NCBI RefSeq assembly: GCF_017357225.1
Contig: NZ_CP071604.1
Coordinates: 747,001 to 811,000 of the forward strand
Length of the DNA: 64,000 bases
From: Rhizobium binae
GTDB taxonomy: Bacteria; Pseudomonadota; Alphaproteobacteria; Rhizobiales; Rhizobiaceae
Direction: 5' to 3'
Positions 28,112 to 37,413 of this stretch are shown here, in pieces. A program made the position numbers and the translations under genes. Position 1 is the stretch's first letter; each line of letters starts with the position of its first letter. Under the pieces are notes generated by a model. It ran no database searches and was not told where the DNA came from. It was given only the letters and a program-made list of their open reading frames with translations.

Positions 28112-28840
28112 CTAGTGCGAAACCTTTGAAACCTGTGCCGCAATTTCCGCCCGGTTAGAGCATTCCAGTTTGGCGAGGCAGCTACCGACATGCGTCCTTA
28201 CTGTGGCAAAGCCGATGCCGAGGACGCGCGCAATGTCCTTGTCGGAGCAGCCTCGGGCGACCAGAAGGGCGACATCTCTTTCCCTGTCGGTGAGCATGTC
28301 GAGACTGACGGAAGGTGCTGTCGAGAGCGCCCGGCGCACGAAGGGCGCCATAATGGTCAACAAGTCTATTTCCCGATCGCTGAAATCGGGACGGCTGCCG
28401 TAGCGCCATACCCTGAGATCGGCAAGCTCGCGTCCGTTTGCCTGCATGAACAGGTTGACGCCGTGCTGCATGCCGTCACGGGCGAGGAAATCATTATAGA
28501 ATTCCGTCTTGGTGAGGTCGCGCCTGGAGATAACCTCCTCGACATGGGCCGCTCTTCTCAACCCCCGCAGCTTGTCCGTCATCGGATCTCGGTACTGGAA
28601 CCACTGGTGGTAGCGAGCCACGTTTTCGGGATCCTGATTGATGATGAAGGCGTTGCCGTAGGAGTTGGACCGCCTGTTCCACTCGAACGAGGCCAGCACA
28701 TCCGCCCGCAACAGTTTCAGAATGTCGGGAAAGACCTCTTCGCGAACGTCGAAGTTCAGATTGCCGGAGGAGAGCGCGCCGATGATATTGGCGAAAATTC
28801 GCGCCTCCTGTCCTGACATGTCGTAGATATGACCCGTCAT
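28112..28840 (-). CDS. LuxR-family transcriptional regulator
   Basis: A 242-residue regulator with a C-terminal LuxR-type helix-turn-helix at about residues 180-238; its motif reads LTDRERDVALLVARGCSDKDIARVLGIG. The N-terminal part resembles the aromatic-rich ligand-sensing domain of LuxR solos (RYHQWFQYRDPM near residue 74), but a signal molecule cannot be assigned. The ATG at 28840 is chosen because GAGG lies 7 bases upstream; a longer reading would need a TTG start at 28936. It is the last gene beside the nitrilase/amidase operon and its probable regulator. Confidence 0.85.
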   Translation of the reverse strand: MTGHIYDMSGQEARIFANIIGALSSGNLNFDVREEVFPDILKLLRADVLASFEWNRRSNSYGNAFIINQDPENVARYHQWFQYRDPMTDKLRGLRRAAHVEEVISRRDLTKTEFYNDFLARDGMQHGVNLFMQANGRELADLRVWRYGSRPDFSDREIDLLTIMAPFVRRALSTAPSVSLDMLTDRERDVALLVARGCSDKDIARVLGIGFATVRTHVGSCLAKLECSNRAEIAAQVSKVSH

Positions 28841-28932
28841 TCCTGACCTCGCGATGGTATTAGGCCCTCCGAAGTTAAGCAAAGAATGTGCCAATGCGCA
28901 AGGATGCAGCTTTCTTCTTTTCTCGTCCGCGT

Positions 28933-30645
28933 TCAAAGATGAGAAATCCAGATATCCAATACTGCGCAGCGTTTTTGGGTTCGGACAACCTCCAGCGCCT
29001 CTCTGATCGCTACGCGGACTTCGGCAGGATTTCGGACTTGCTTGCCATGGGCGCCGCCCGCGGCTGCGGCGATACCTGCATAGTCCGGTGGAGGATCGAA
29101 GGAGACGTCGATCGAATTGGCTCTTGAAGCGAATCCGTCGGGATGAACCGCCAAGGTCGAAAGCTTTGGCGACTTCCAGCCCCTGTTGTTGAAGACGATC
29201 TGGAGAAACGGCGTTTGATAACGCGCCGCCATCCAGTGCACCGATGACGGGACACTAAACATGTAGGAGCCGTCACCGCATAGGGCGACCACGGTCTTTT
29301 CGGGACTGGCAAGCTTCACGCCGATCGCAGCACCTCCGTTGTAACCGAGCGAACCGCCGCCGCTGGTGAAGACCGTCAGCGGGTCGCTCCGCCTGAGATG
29401 GTTGAAGACCGTGTGATAGTTGGAAATGCCTTCGTTGACGAAAAGCGCGTCATCGCCGATTTCTTCGCGCAGGCACGCCACTGCGAATTCCGAGGTGATC
29501 ACGCCGTCCTCGGGCTCCTTCTCCAGCGCGGCCAGTTCGCCGGCGCGCGCTTCATGAAGCATGCGCCAATGGTCCGCCCGTCCGGCGATGTCATCCGGCT
29601 CTATCGGATTGTCGGTAAGCCATTCGTTGAGTTCCGACAGGGCGGTGGCCGCATCCGCCTGCCAGGATGCCGTTGCATCGATGTGCCATAGCGGCATTTG
29701 CGTCTTCAGCGGATCGACATCGATGTGGAAAATAGGAACATCCGGAGCGGGCCTGTTGTGTGCCGGAATCCAAGGCACGTCGCTGTCGATCACGAGGACG
29801 AGATCGGCCGAGGCCAGCGCCTTGTTCTGCCAGGGATGATTCCAGTGGTTGCCCTGATACATCGGGTTCGAGTGCGGGAAGTTCAGCCAGGTCGGCACGG
29901 ATTCCAGAACTCCGGCTCCCGCCCTGTGGCTGAATTCCACCAAGGCGTTGAACGCCGCTTCGTTGCGGCCGAGATAGGTCGTCACGACAAGCGGCCGGCG
30001 CGACTTCCGCAAAGCCTCGCCGAGCATGGCCACAGACTGTTTCGTCAGCCCCGCAGCCTGGACGGGTGGCCACATCCGAACCGAGGGTTTGGGAGGAACT
30101 TCCTGCTCCATGACCTCGCGCGCGCCCATCAGGTAGACCGGACCTTTCGGGTCCGAATATGCGAGCTGGAGTGCCCGGTTGACGATGTCCTTGACGTTGA
30201 AACCCGTCCGCAGCTCGTTGTCATATTTTGTATATCCCCGAACGATGCCGCGCTGGTCATGGACATCCTGAATCCATTGAATGAACTCATTGCGCGAGCC
30301 CTTCAGTTCCCCGTCCTGGGTGAACGGAGACGCGCCGGCGAAGATCATCATCGGCGCGCGCCCCTTGGCGGCGTTGTGGACCGCGCCGGCAAGCGCCTGG
30401 GTTCCGCATTCCACATGGACTACCACCGCCTGCGCCACTCCGCTCGCCTGCCAGAATCCGTGTGCGGCGCTCATGCCGACCATTTCGTTCGGGCAGGTAA
30501 TGACCTCGGGTATCGGCCTGCCATTTGCCCGGGCCTCGGCGATCGCCTCGACAAGCGCGGGATGATCGCTTCCGAAATTCGCAAAGATGTAAGACACGTT
30601 CGCGTCGGTCAATGCGTCCAACAAGGCGCTGCTCGCCGTATACAT
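28933..30645 (-). CDS. Thiamine-diphosphate-dependent decarboxylase-like enzyme (benzoylformate decarboxylase / acetolactate synthase family)
   Basis: A 570-residue ThDP enzyme. The conserved activating glutamate is E54 in CPNEMVGMSAAHGF. The cofactor motif starts with GDGS at residues 457-460 and ends with NN at 486-487. A central domain with a Rossmann-like fold lies between. AAGGAAGGAG before the ATG is strong. The gene starts 14 bp after the amidase. Its neighbours (mandelate-type dehydrogenase, aldehyde dehydrogenase, nitrilase, amidase) favour decarboxylation of an aryl 2-oxoacid to an aldehyde, but an acetolactate-synthase-like carboligase role cannot be excluded. Confidence 0.8.
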   Translation of the reverse strand: MYTASSALLDALTDANVSYIFANFGSDHPALVEAIAEARANGRPIPEVITCPNEMVGMSAAHGFWQASGVAQAVVVHVECGTQALAGAVHNAAKGRAPMMIFAGASPFTQDGELKGSRNEFIQWIQDVHDQRGIVRGYTKYDNELRTGFNVKDIVNRALQLAYSDPKGPVYLMGAREVMEQEVPPKPSVRMWPPVQAAGLTKQSVAMLGEALRKSRRPLVVTTYLGRNEAAFNALVEFSHRAGAGVLESVPTWLNFPHSNPMYQGNHWNHPWQNKALASADLVLVIDSDVPWIPAHNRPAPDVPIFHIDVDPLKTQMPLWHIDATASWQADAATALSELNEWLTDNPIEPDDIAGRADHWRMLHEARAGELAALEKEPEDGVITSEFAVACLREEIGDDALFVNEGISNYHTVFNHLRRSDPLTVFTSGGGSLGYNGGAAIGVKLASPEKTVVALCGDGSYMFSVPSSVHWMAARYQTPFLQIVFNNRGWKSPKLSTLAVHPDGFASRANSIDVSFDPPPDYAGIAAAAGGAHGKQVRNPAEVRVAIREALEVVRTQKRCAVLDIWISHL

Positions 30646-30659
30646 CGACGTCTCCTTCC

Positions 30660-32072
30660 TTAGAGAAATCTGGATTTCAGTGCAGGAAATTGCTCTTCCA
30701 GGCAGATAGCCACCTCGAGGAGCAGCCGATCTGCGCCGGCGGCGGCATCGAAGGCCAGGCCGACGGGAAGGTTCGTGTCCGTCAATCCGACAGGAATCGT
30801 GATTCCGGGAATACCCGCATTGCTTCCGACGTCGGTGTTGTGAATGGTCGTCGGAAAAAGCGGCTGCTCTTGCCCGTTCAAGACGACCGTCGCGTCGTCC
30901 CCGATTAGGGGAGGCGCAATCAGCGCAGTCGGAAAGGCGAGCACATCAAGCGAGTTATCGCGGAATATACGGCGGTACTCCTCCTGCAGTGCTGGGCGGT
31001 GGATATTGACGGCCTCTGCGTACCGCTCCGGTCCCACCGCGGTTTCGCTTTTCAGTTGATCCAGCAGGATCGACCTTACATCAGCCGCCGCCACCGACTG
31101 AGCGACGGTCTCATAAGAGTTCCCAACGTCGTGGGCCTCGAGAAATTCTTCCAGGGTGACCCTGCCTTCGAAGAACGCAATGATCGTTGTCGAGGCCACG
31201 TGATGATCGAGTAGCCGCCGCGCGTCGATTTTTTTCAGAATGGCGCCCATTGACTTCAGGCGGTCGAGCGCATCGCTGCATACCTTGAAGACGCTCGGAT
31301 CTGCCAGGTCCCAGAAGAATTCGTCCGGAACTCCTATTCTCAATCCCTGGATCATCGACGTCTTCGACACTTCGGAATGTCCGACAACGACGCTGTCCAG
31401 CAGCGCAAGGTCGGATGGCGTGCGGGCGATCGGGCCGGGCGTGTCGCGTGTACTCGATATCGGAACGATGCCTGCTTTCGGCCAGCGGCCGGGGCTGGGT
31501 CGATAGCTCCAGAGGCCGCAGAAGGCGGCTGGGATACGGACCGAGCCACCCGTGTCCGTGCCAATGCTCGCAGGGACCATCCGATGAGCGACAGCGCATG
31601 CGCTGCCGCCGCTCGAGCCCCCGCAGACGTGGTCTGGGTTGAATGGATTTCTGGCAGGACCGAAGAGAGCGTTATTGGTCGTGGCCCCATATGCAAGTTC
31701 GTGCATATTGTTCTTGCCGAATGCAATGGCTCCTGCCTGCCTCAATTTCGCAGCCACGGGAGCATCGTCCTGCGGTCGGAAATGCCGCATTGCCGCCGTG
31801 CCCGCGGTCGTCGCGTAGCCTTTCACGTTGATATTGTCTTTAAACGCGATCGGAATTCCATGCAGCGGGCCTTTGGAGCGGCCGGCTGCCAGGTCCCGAT
31901 CTGCCTGCTCTGCATCCGCCCGCACAGAAGACGCATCGAAGTCTGTGAAGGCGTTGGCATCAGAGAGTTTGCCCACCTGTTCGATGAGTGCATCGGCGAT
32001 CTCGACCGCATGCAGCGTTCGGGAAGAAACAAGGGAGGCCAACTCGGAGCAACTCAATTCGGATATGTTCAT
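30660..32072 (-). CDS. Amidase (amidase-signature family)
   Basis: A 470-residue amidase. The Ser-cisSer-Lys triad is visible: K78 in IAFKDN, the GGSSGG motif at residues 151-156, and the nucleophile S177 in GTDTGGSV. Family members hydrolyse aryl or aliphatic amides to acids; mandelamide hydrolase of pseudomonads belongs here. The start at MNISELSC has GAGAGGACG upstream; a GTG eight codons earlier lacks support. It lies between the PanE-like and ThDP genes in one operon with a nitrilase, so amide and nitrile inputs may converge on one acid. Confidence 0.88.
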   Translation of the reverse strand: MNISELSCSELASLVSSRTLHAVEIADALIEQVGKLSDANAFTDFDASSVRADAEQADRDLAAGRSKGPLHGIPIAFKDNINVKGYATTAGTAAMRHFRPQDDAPVAAKLRQAGAIAFGKNNMHELAYGATTNNALFGPARNPFNPDHVCGGSSGGSACAVAHRMVPASIGTDTGGSVRIPAAFCGLWSYRPSPGRWPKAGIVPISSTRDTPGPIARTPSDLALLDSVVVGHSEVSKTSMIQGLRIGVPDEFFWDLADPSVFKVCSDALDRLKSMGAILKKIDARRLLDHHVASTTIIAFFEGRVTLEEFLEAHDVGNSYETVAQSVAAADVRSILLDQLKSETAVGPERYAEAVNIHRPALQEEYRRIFRDNSLDVLAFPTALIAPPLIGDDATVVLNGQEQPLFPTTIHNTDVGSNAGIPGITIPVGLTDTNLPVGLAFDAAAGADRLLLEVAICLEEQFPALKSRFL

Positions 32073-32114
32073 CTTCGTCCTCTCGGTCGCGACCATTCTG
32101 GAAGGGGCCTGTCA

Positions 32115-33065
32115 TTAAACTTGAGGCGGTGACTGCACATGCCGGACAAGCTTCAAAACCACGGATGTGACCGGCGTTTCGATCCCTGCGGCAACGGCCT
32201 TGCGGACCACTGCGCCGTTGATCGTTTCGATTTCGGTTAAGCGCCCGGCGAGAAGATCCTGGAGCATCGACGGTTTGTGGTGTGTGTGATGGGACAGGGC
32301 ATGTTCGACCATGCCTTCGACATGGTCGATGTCCGCGGCTATTCCGCTCGCTATCGCCGTTCTGCAAACCTCGCCGACGATCGAGAAAACGAGAGAGCGA
32401 GTCCCTTCGTCGGCGCCGACCTGCCCCACGGTCGACCGCGTAATGGCGCAGATGCTGTTCAGTGCCGCGTTGAACGCCACTTTCTCCCAGATCGCCGCTT
32501 CGACGTCGGGGTCATAAACCAAACGGAGTCCGGACGGTTCGAACGCCCTGATAAGGGCAGTCGAGATCGGCGGCTCGCCGGATGCGGCTGCCGCGAAGCG
32601 TGCGACGCCCTCTCCGTTCGACTCGACGTGTCCCGGTCCCTTGATATCGGCCGGATATGTTGTCACGCCGATCAACACCCGATCCGGCGCTGCGAACTCA
32701 AGGAGGGTCTCCTTGTTCTCAAGACCGTTCTGAAGGCTGAAGAGATATGTTTCCGGACCGATCGTTCCTGCGATGCCCGCGAGCGCCGACCGCGTGTGCA
32801 GTGTCTTGGTGAAGACGAGCACGAGATCGAATGTCCCTCTAACCGCGTCGGGTGTCACGGTGGGGATATCAAGCAGCCGGTCGCCGCGGTCGTCGACGAT
32901 CCTGAGACCGTGTTCCCGGATGGCGCCGATATGCGCGGGATTGATGTCGATGAGCGTGACATCAGCGCCGCCCCCTTCGAAAAGGCAGCCTCCGAAAAGG
33001 GAGCCCATGGCGCCCGCGCCGACGACGCCGATCCTGAGAAGAGTTTTGGAAGTTCTATCGGCCAT
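32115..33065 (-). CDS. PanE/ApbA-family 2-oxoacid reductase (annotated class: 2-dehydropantoate 2-reductase)
   Basis: A 316-residue NAD(P)H-dependent reductase. The nucleotide motif GAGAMG is at residues 16-21 and the C-terminal helical domain is complete, with a lysine in IWEKVAFNAALNSICA and a TEIETINGAVV segment. Pantothenate genes are not nearby. Within a catabolic operon it more likely acts on another 2-oxoacid or 2-hydroxyacid than on ketopantoate. It lies 16 bp after the nitrilase and 42 bp before the amidase. Confidence 0.83.
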   Translation of the reverse strand: MADRTSKTLLRIGVVGAGAMGSLFGGCLFEGGGADVTLIDINPAHIGAIREHGLRIVDDRGDRLLDIPTVTPDAVRGTFDLVLVFTKTLHTRSALAGIAGTIGPETYLFSLQNGLENKETLLEFAAPDRVLIGVTTYPADIKGPGHVESNGEGVARFAAAASGEPPISTALIRAFEPSGLRLVYDPDVEAAIWEKVAFNAALNSICAITRSTVGQVGADEGTRSLVFSIVGEVCRTAIASGIAADIDHVEGMVEHALSHHTHHKPSMLQDLLAGRLTEIETINGAVVRKAVAAGIETPVTSVVLKLVRHVQSPPQV

Positions 33066-33081
33066 TGAATGCCGCTCCCGC

Positions 33082-34089
33082 CTATTCTTCTTCCTGGAAA
33101 AGTCGGACCACCGGCGGCGTGTCGGGGCGATTGATCTCCGACATTACCCGTCGCTTCTCCTTGTTGACCACGAGGCGGACGGCATCTGCCCTTGCGTAAT
33201 GGCCACGCGGGTCAGCGGCGACCTTGGCGAGGTCGATCATGGTTGGATCCAGATCAGCGTAGAGAATGCCCTCTTCGTCATCGGCCAGAGGCTCGCACAT
33301 CTCCCTGCCATCTGGGGCGTAGATCATCGTGAACCCTCCACCTGGCTTGCTCGTGCGAGGATTGAGAAGGTGCGCCTTCTCCGGCGTCTGCGCCATCAGG
33401 TCGAACATTTCCTGGCTGACCGTGGCGCATGGGGCGAGAACGTAGCAGCCTCCTTCGACGGCATATGTCCTTGAGAACGCGTTATTCACCTCGGGGCCTA
33501 AAGCGTGTGCGATATCGCGGTAGAGGCAGAAGCTCGGCCAAGCAGCCACATGTATGTCTTCGCCCTGAGCATGCATGGCCATTCTCACCAGTGGCTGTGC
33601 GTGCTCCCAGCAGTTGAGCGCGCCAACGCGGCCGATCGTGGTTTCAACGACCTCGAGGTCGGAGCCATCGCCTTCGCCAAAGACCATCCGTTCGGCAAAG
33701 GTCGGCTTCAATTTCCGGCGCACCTGCAGCAGGTCGCCGGCGTCGGAGATGGTCGCCTGGGACATGTACCTGGACCCGGCCTCCCGTTCGGAAAAGCCCA
33801 TGACGATAAAAATCTCGTGCCGCCTCGCTATGTTCTGGAGACGGCGCATTTCCGGAGAGTCGACCGTCATGCTGTTCTGGTGGTAGGCACCGTAAAACTG
33901 CATCGATTCTGCGGGCGACGACAACCAGACGAACCAGGGATAGCCGGGCAGCCAGGTTTCGGGGAAGGCAACCAGCTTGGCGCCGTTTCTGGCCGCCTCA
34001 GCGACAAGTGCTTCAGCTTTGTCGATGGAGCGGTTCAGGTCCATGAACACGGGGGCGGCTTGAACCGCGGCGACTTTGATCGGCTTCAT
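33082..34089 (-). CDS. Nitrilase (carbon-nitrogen hydrolase family)
   Basis: A 335-residue nitrilase. The triad is E44 in FPETW, K128 in RRKLKPT, and C160 in NCWEH. The stretch RRKLKPTFAERMVFGEGDGS is typical of true nitrilases rather than amidases of the superfamily. It should convert an organic nitrile to the acid and ammonia in the cytoplasm. Its ATG overlaps the stop of the upstream permease gene (ATGA), so it is translationally coupled to the transporter; GGAG lies 9 bases upstream. Substrate range is unknown. Confidence 0.92.
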   Translation of the reverse strand: MKPIKVAAVQAAPVFMDLNRSIDKAEALVAEAARNGAKLVAFPETWLPGYPWFVWLSSPAESMQFYGAYHQNSMTVDSPEMRRLQNIARRHEIFIVMGFSEREAGSRYMSQATISDAGDLLQVRRKLKPTFAERMVFGEGDGSDLEVVETTIGRVGALNCWEHAQPLVRMAMHAQGEDIHVAAWPSFCLYRDIAHALGPEVNNAFSRTYAVEGGCYVLAPCATVSQEMFDLMAQTPEKAHLLNPRTSKPGGGFTMIYAPDGREMCEPLADDEEGILYADLDPTMIDLAKVAADPRGHYARADAVRLVVNKEKRRVMSEINRPDTPPVVRLFQEEE

Positions 34090-35099
34090 GACAGGATCTC
34101 CTGAGTTTGCAGATGGGCGGACGGCAATGCCGGGGGCTCGGCCGATGGTTGGTGCGCGACCGGAAGAAGGTCGATCCGTATGACTCTCCTGACAAGACCC
34201 CATACGCCTTCAGGCAGGAAGATGGTGACGACGATCGCCAGCAGGCCGCTGATGACAAAGTATCCGGGTCCGAGACCCGACAGTGTCTCCCTCAGCAGGA
34301 AATAGACGATCGCTCCGAAGATCGGGCCTTCGACCGAACCGATACCCCCCAGGATGACGATGAAGATCGTCATTGCGATCCAGTTCTGGGAGAAAGCGCT
34401 GTTCGGCGTGATCTGGATGCTGGTGATATAGTAGCACGCGCCTGCGGCACCTGAGATGCCCGCCGCCAGAACCAAGGTGTAGAGCCTCACGCGGTTTGTG
34501 CGAACCCCCATCGCTTCCGCCGCGGCGTCGCTGTCCCGCATCGCCCGCAGACCGAGACCGAACCTGCTTTTCAAGAGCACGACGATCGCCAGGAGCGTGA
34601 TGAAGAGCACCAATGCTGCGGATGCGAAATTCAGCGGAAGCCGCCAGTTCCTGGCGACCGACTTCATGACCTCGAGGTTCAATCCGCCGCCGGCTCCGAC
34701 GGCAGGCGTAACGAGGCAAAGGAGGCGGGCGATTTCGGCCATTACCCATGAACCGATGGCCAACTGCGCGCCTTGAAGCCGGAACAGCAGAGGCGAAAGG
34801 ACGTAGGCGAGAATGGCCGACACGGCGGCACAGATGGCTATGACCGGATAGGGGGGAACCGCGAGAAAGTTGGCGACGATGTAAAGCGTGTATCCCCCGA
34901 TGCCGATGAAGAGCGGCATGCCGATCAGGACAATGCCCGAAAAGCCGCCCAAGAGATTCCAGGCCAGCGCGATGGTAAGCACGACACAGAACTCGGTTGC
35001 GAGGGCAAGCCCAGCTTTCGGCAAAACGATCGGCATAAGGCAGAGCGCCAGCGCGATGACGAGCAATGTGATATAAGCGTTGTCGATCTTCTTCGTCAT
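34086..35099 (-). CDS. LivM-type branched-chain amino acid/amide ABC transporter permease
   Basis: A 337-residue hydrophobic permease with about nine membrane helices. The loop EAMGVRTNRVRLYTLVLAAGISGAAGACY near residues 190-220 is typical of LivM, as is the G-rich GIGSVEGPIFGA near 264-275. It overlaps both neighbours by 4 bp (ATGA). With LivH-, LivG- and LivF-like proteins it forms a HAAT-family importer; in this operon the cargo is more likely an aromatic acid, amide or nitrile-related compound than leucine. Confidence 0.9.
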   Translation of the reverse strand: MTKKIDNAYITLLVIALALCLMPIVLPKAGLALATEFCVVLTIALAWNLLGGFSGIVLIGMPLFIGIGGYTLYIVANFLAVPPYPVIAICAAVSAILAYVLSPLLFRLQGAQLAIGSWVMAEIARLLCLVTPAVGAGGGLNLEVMKSVARNWRLPLNFASAALVLFITLLAIVVLLKSRFGLGLRAMRDSDAAAEAMGVRTNRVRLYTLVLAAGISGAAGACYYITSIQITPNSAFSQNWIAMTIFIVILGGIGSVEGPIFGAIVYFLLRETLSGLGPGYFVISGLLAIVVTIFLPEGVWGLVRRVIRIDLLPVAHQPSAEPPALPSAHLQTQEILS

Positions 35100-35956
35100 C
35101 TGGATGCACCTCTGGCGAACATGCCTTCAGGCCGGAGGATGAGCACGGCCAGAAAAACCAGGTGCCCGGCGAGGGGTCCGAATGTCGGCGCTATCGCGAT
35201 CCCGACGGCTTGAGCCAGGCCGAGCGCGAGGCCGCCGAAGAAGGTGCCCCAGATCGATCCCAGACCGCCGAGGATAACCGCCTCGAATGCGAACAGCATC
35301 CGCTCCACCCCTGCGGCGGGAGCAAAGGTCGACCGCATTCCGAGAAAGATCGCCGCGATGGCGGAGACGGACAGCGAAAGCGCGAGCGCCAGCGAGAAGA
35401 TGTGCCCGGTCTCTATGCCCATGAGCTTTGCCGTGCGGTGGTCGTCGGATGTCGCCCTTACCGCTCGGCCGAAGCTGGTTTTGGAAAATGCGAGCCACGT
35501 GGCGGCGAAAGCCAGGCAAGCGAACAGAAAGAAGAAAAGCGGCATCACCCCGATCGAGAAAGAACCGAGCGGGAGCGATGCGGAGCCGATGCTACCTGGC
35601 TGAAGGCTGCGGGTATCGGCGCTGAAGCCCATCTGCATGAGGTTCTGCAAAACGATCGAGAGACCGAACGTGACAAGCAGGGGCGGCATCGGCCCTCGGC
35701 CGATCGTCCTGTTGAGCACGACACGCTGGAGAACATAGCCGAGTGCGAACATCAGGAGGGCGACGATCGGAAGGGCCACCAGCGGATGAAGGCCGAAGGC
35801 CTGACCGGCAAACCATGCCAGATAGGCCGAGAAGATGATCATGTCGCCATGGGCAAGGTTGATCTGCTGCATCAGACCGAAGGTGACGGCCAATCCCAGC
35901 CCGAACAGCGCGTAGAGCGCTCCGACGAACAGGCCATTCAGAAATAGCTCAATCAT
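35096..35956 (-). CDS. LivH-type branched-chain amino acid/amide ABC transporter permease
   Basis: A 286-residue permease with eight or so helices. Family landmarks are the opening NGLFVGALYALFGLGLAVTFG, QQINLAHGDMI near residue 32, and AVILGGLGSIWGTFFGGLALG near 227. Its start overlaps the end of the LivF-like gene by 8 bp and its stop overlaps the LivM-like start by 4 bp. Confidence 0.9.
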   Translation of the reverse strand: MIELFLNGLFVGALYALFGLGLAVTFGLMQQINLAHGDMIIFSAYLAWFAGQAFGLHPLVALPIVALLMFALGYVLQRVVLNRTIGRGPMPPLLVTFGLSIVLQNLMQMGFSADTRSLQPGSIGSASLPLGSFSIGVMPLFFFLFACLAFAATWLAFSKTSFGRAVRATSDDHRTAKLMGIETGHIFSLALALSLSVSAIAAIFLGMRSTFAPAAGVERMLFAFEAVILGGLGSIWGTFFGGLALGLAQAVGIAIAPTFGPLAGHLVFLAVLILRPEGMFARGASR

Positions 35957-36650
35957 GCGAGCCTCCGAAATACGCGTTTGAAATTTCGGTGCGGTCGGCG
36001 TTCAGGGACTTACCTTGCAGAACGATGCGGCCATGCCGCATACATGCAAACCGATCGCTTTCCTTGAGTGCCCGGGCGATGTCCTGTTCGACGAGCACCA
36101 GCGACACCTTCGTCTCCTTGACCTTCTGGAGCCCCGCGTAGACCACCTCGACCGCCGAGGGTGAAAGTCCGAGCGACAGCTCGTCGCAGAGCAGGATTTT
36201 CGGGTTTGCCATCAAGGCGCGACCGACCGCGACGAGCTGCTGCTGGCCGCCGGACAAAGCTTGGGAGGGTCGCCGGCGCAGGTCTTTCAGAACGGGAAAC
36301 GTATCCAGCACCCGGTCGAGCGACCATTCGCCCGGCCTCTTGCAATAGGCGCCCAGAAGCAAATTCTCCTCGACCGACAGGCTCGGGAAAAGTTTCCGGC
36401 CTTCCGGCACCATGACTATTCCGTGATCGACGATCGCAGAGGTGGACTTTCCGATCATGGCGAGCCCATCGAGCTCGATCTCTCCGGCCGTCGGTCTCAA
36501 CAGCCCGGTGATCGCGCTGAACAGCGTCGATTTGCCGGAGCCGTTCGAGCCGATCAGAGAGAGAGTCTCACCGGCCGCAACGTCGAGGCCTACACCGAAC
36601 AATACCGACATCGAGCCATAGCTCGCTTCCAGATCACGAATGCTCAGCAT
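35949..36650 (-). CDS. LivF-type ABC transporter ATP-binding protein
   Basis: A 233-residue ATPase. Walker A (GSNGSGKST) is near residues 34-42, the signature LSGGQQQL near 132-139, followed by LLCDELSLGLSP in place of the usual DEPSLGL; the conserved Pro after DE is replaced by Leu. The switch histidine position reads VLVEQD, normal for LivF. It overlaps the preceding ATPase gene by 17 bp. Confidence 0.9.
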   Translation of the reverse strand: MLSIRDLEASYGSMSVLFGVGLDVAAGETLSLIGSNGSGKSTLFSAITGLLRPTAGEIELDGLAMIGKSTSAIVDHGIVMVPEGRKLFPSLSVEENLLLGAYCKRPGEWSLDRVLDTFPVLKDLRRRPSQALSGGQQQLVAVGRALMANPKILLCDELSLGLSPSAVEVVYAGLQKVKETKVSLVLVEQDIARALKESDRFACMRHGRIVLQGKSLNADRTEISNAYFGGSHD

Positions 36651-37413
36651 CTAGATCGGGCTCCATCCCAAGGTATATTTTCCGCACCGCCGGCTCTGCC
36701 ATCGTCGCGTGCGGTTCCCCGTCGGCGATGATCTTGCCTTCGCCAAGGACGACGATGCGCGAGACGGCGGAGGTGAGGATATGAACGAGGTGTTCGATCC
36801 AGATCACTGCGATCCCCTGGCGGTTAACCTCCTTCACGAGTTCGGCAATCTCCGCGGCCTCATTGTCCGTCAGTCCTCCGGCGATCTCATCAAGGAGAAG
36901 AAGCGAAGGGTTCGTCGCCAATGCCCGCGCCAGTTCCAACCGCTTCCTGTCGAGCAGCGGCAGGTCCCCTGCGCGCAGATGGCCGCGTCCATGAAAACCC
37001 GTTCGCTCCATGATGCCGTGGACGGCGAGCGTCGCCGCTTCGTGGCTCAGGTCGCCCGCATAACGCGCGCCGACGAGAAGATTCTCGAACACGGACATGT
37101 TCGAGAAGGACTGCGGAACCTGAAAGGTGCGCCCGATGCCCTTGCGCGCCCTTTCGGATGCGGAAAGCCCGGTAACGTCTATGCCGTTGACGAGTACCGT
37201 GCCGGAATTGGGCGAAAGCTGTCCGGCGATAACGCCGAACAGGGTCGTCTTGCCCGAGCCATTAGGTCCGATGACACCCAACAATTCGCCGGGAAGGACT
37301 TCCAGTGTCAAATCCTTGAGCACCGGAAGTCCGCCGCCGTACGACTTGCTGATGTTTTCGACGGCGAGAGACCTATTCGGCGAGGGCATCATGCTCTCAC
37401 GCGCGTCACTCAT
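36634..37413 (-). CDS. LivG-type ABC transporter ATP-binding protein
   Basis: A 259-residue ATPase. Walker A GPNGSGKTT is near residues 43-51. The LivG-specific stretch with KGIGRTFQVPQSFSNMSVFENLLVG lies near 90-114, Walker B and DEIAGGLTDNEA near 168-183, and the switch region VIWIEHLVH near 203. The signature is atypical, LPLLDRKRLELARAL instead of LSGGQ-like or LPYG-type text. The start overlaps the binding-protein stop by 4 bp. Confidence 0.9.
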   Translation of the reverse strand: MSDARESMMPSPNRSLAVENISKSYGGGLPVLKDLTLEVLPGELLGVIGPNGSGKTTLFGVIAGQLSPNSGTVLVNGIDVTGLSASERARKGIGRTFQVPQSFSNMSVFENLLVGARYAGDLSHEAATLAVHGIMERTGFHGRGHLRAGDLPLLDRKRLELARALATNPSLLLLDEIAGGLTDNEAAEIAELVKEVNRQGIAVIWIEHLVHILTSAVSRIVVLGEGKIIADGEPHATMAEPAVRKIYLGMEPDLDAEHS

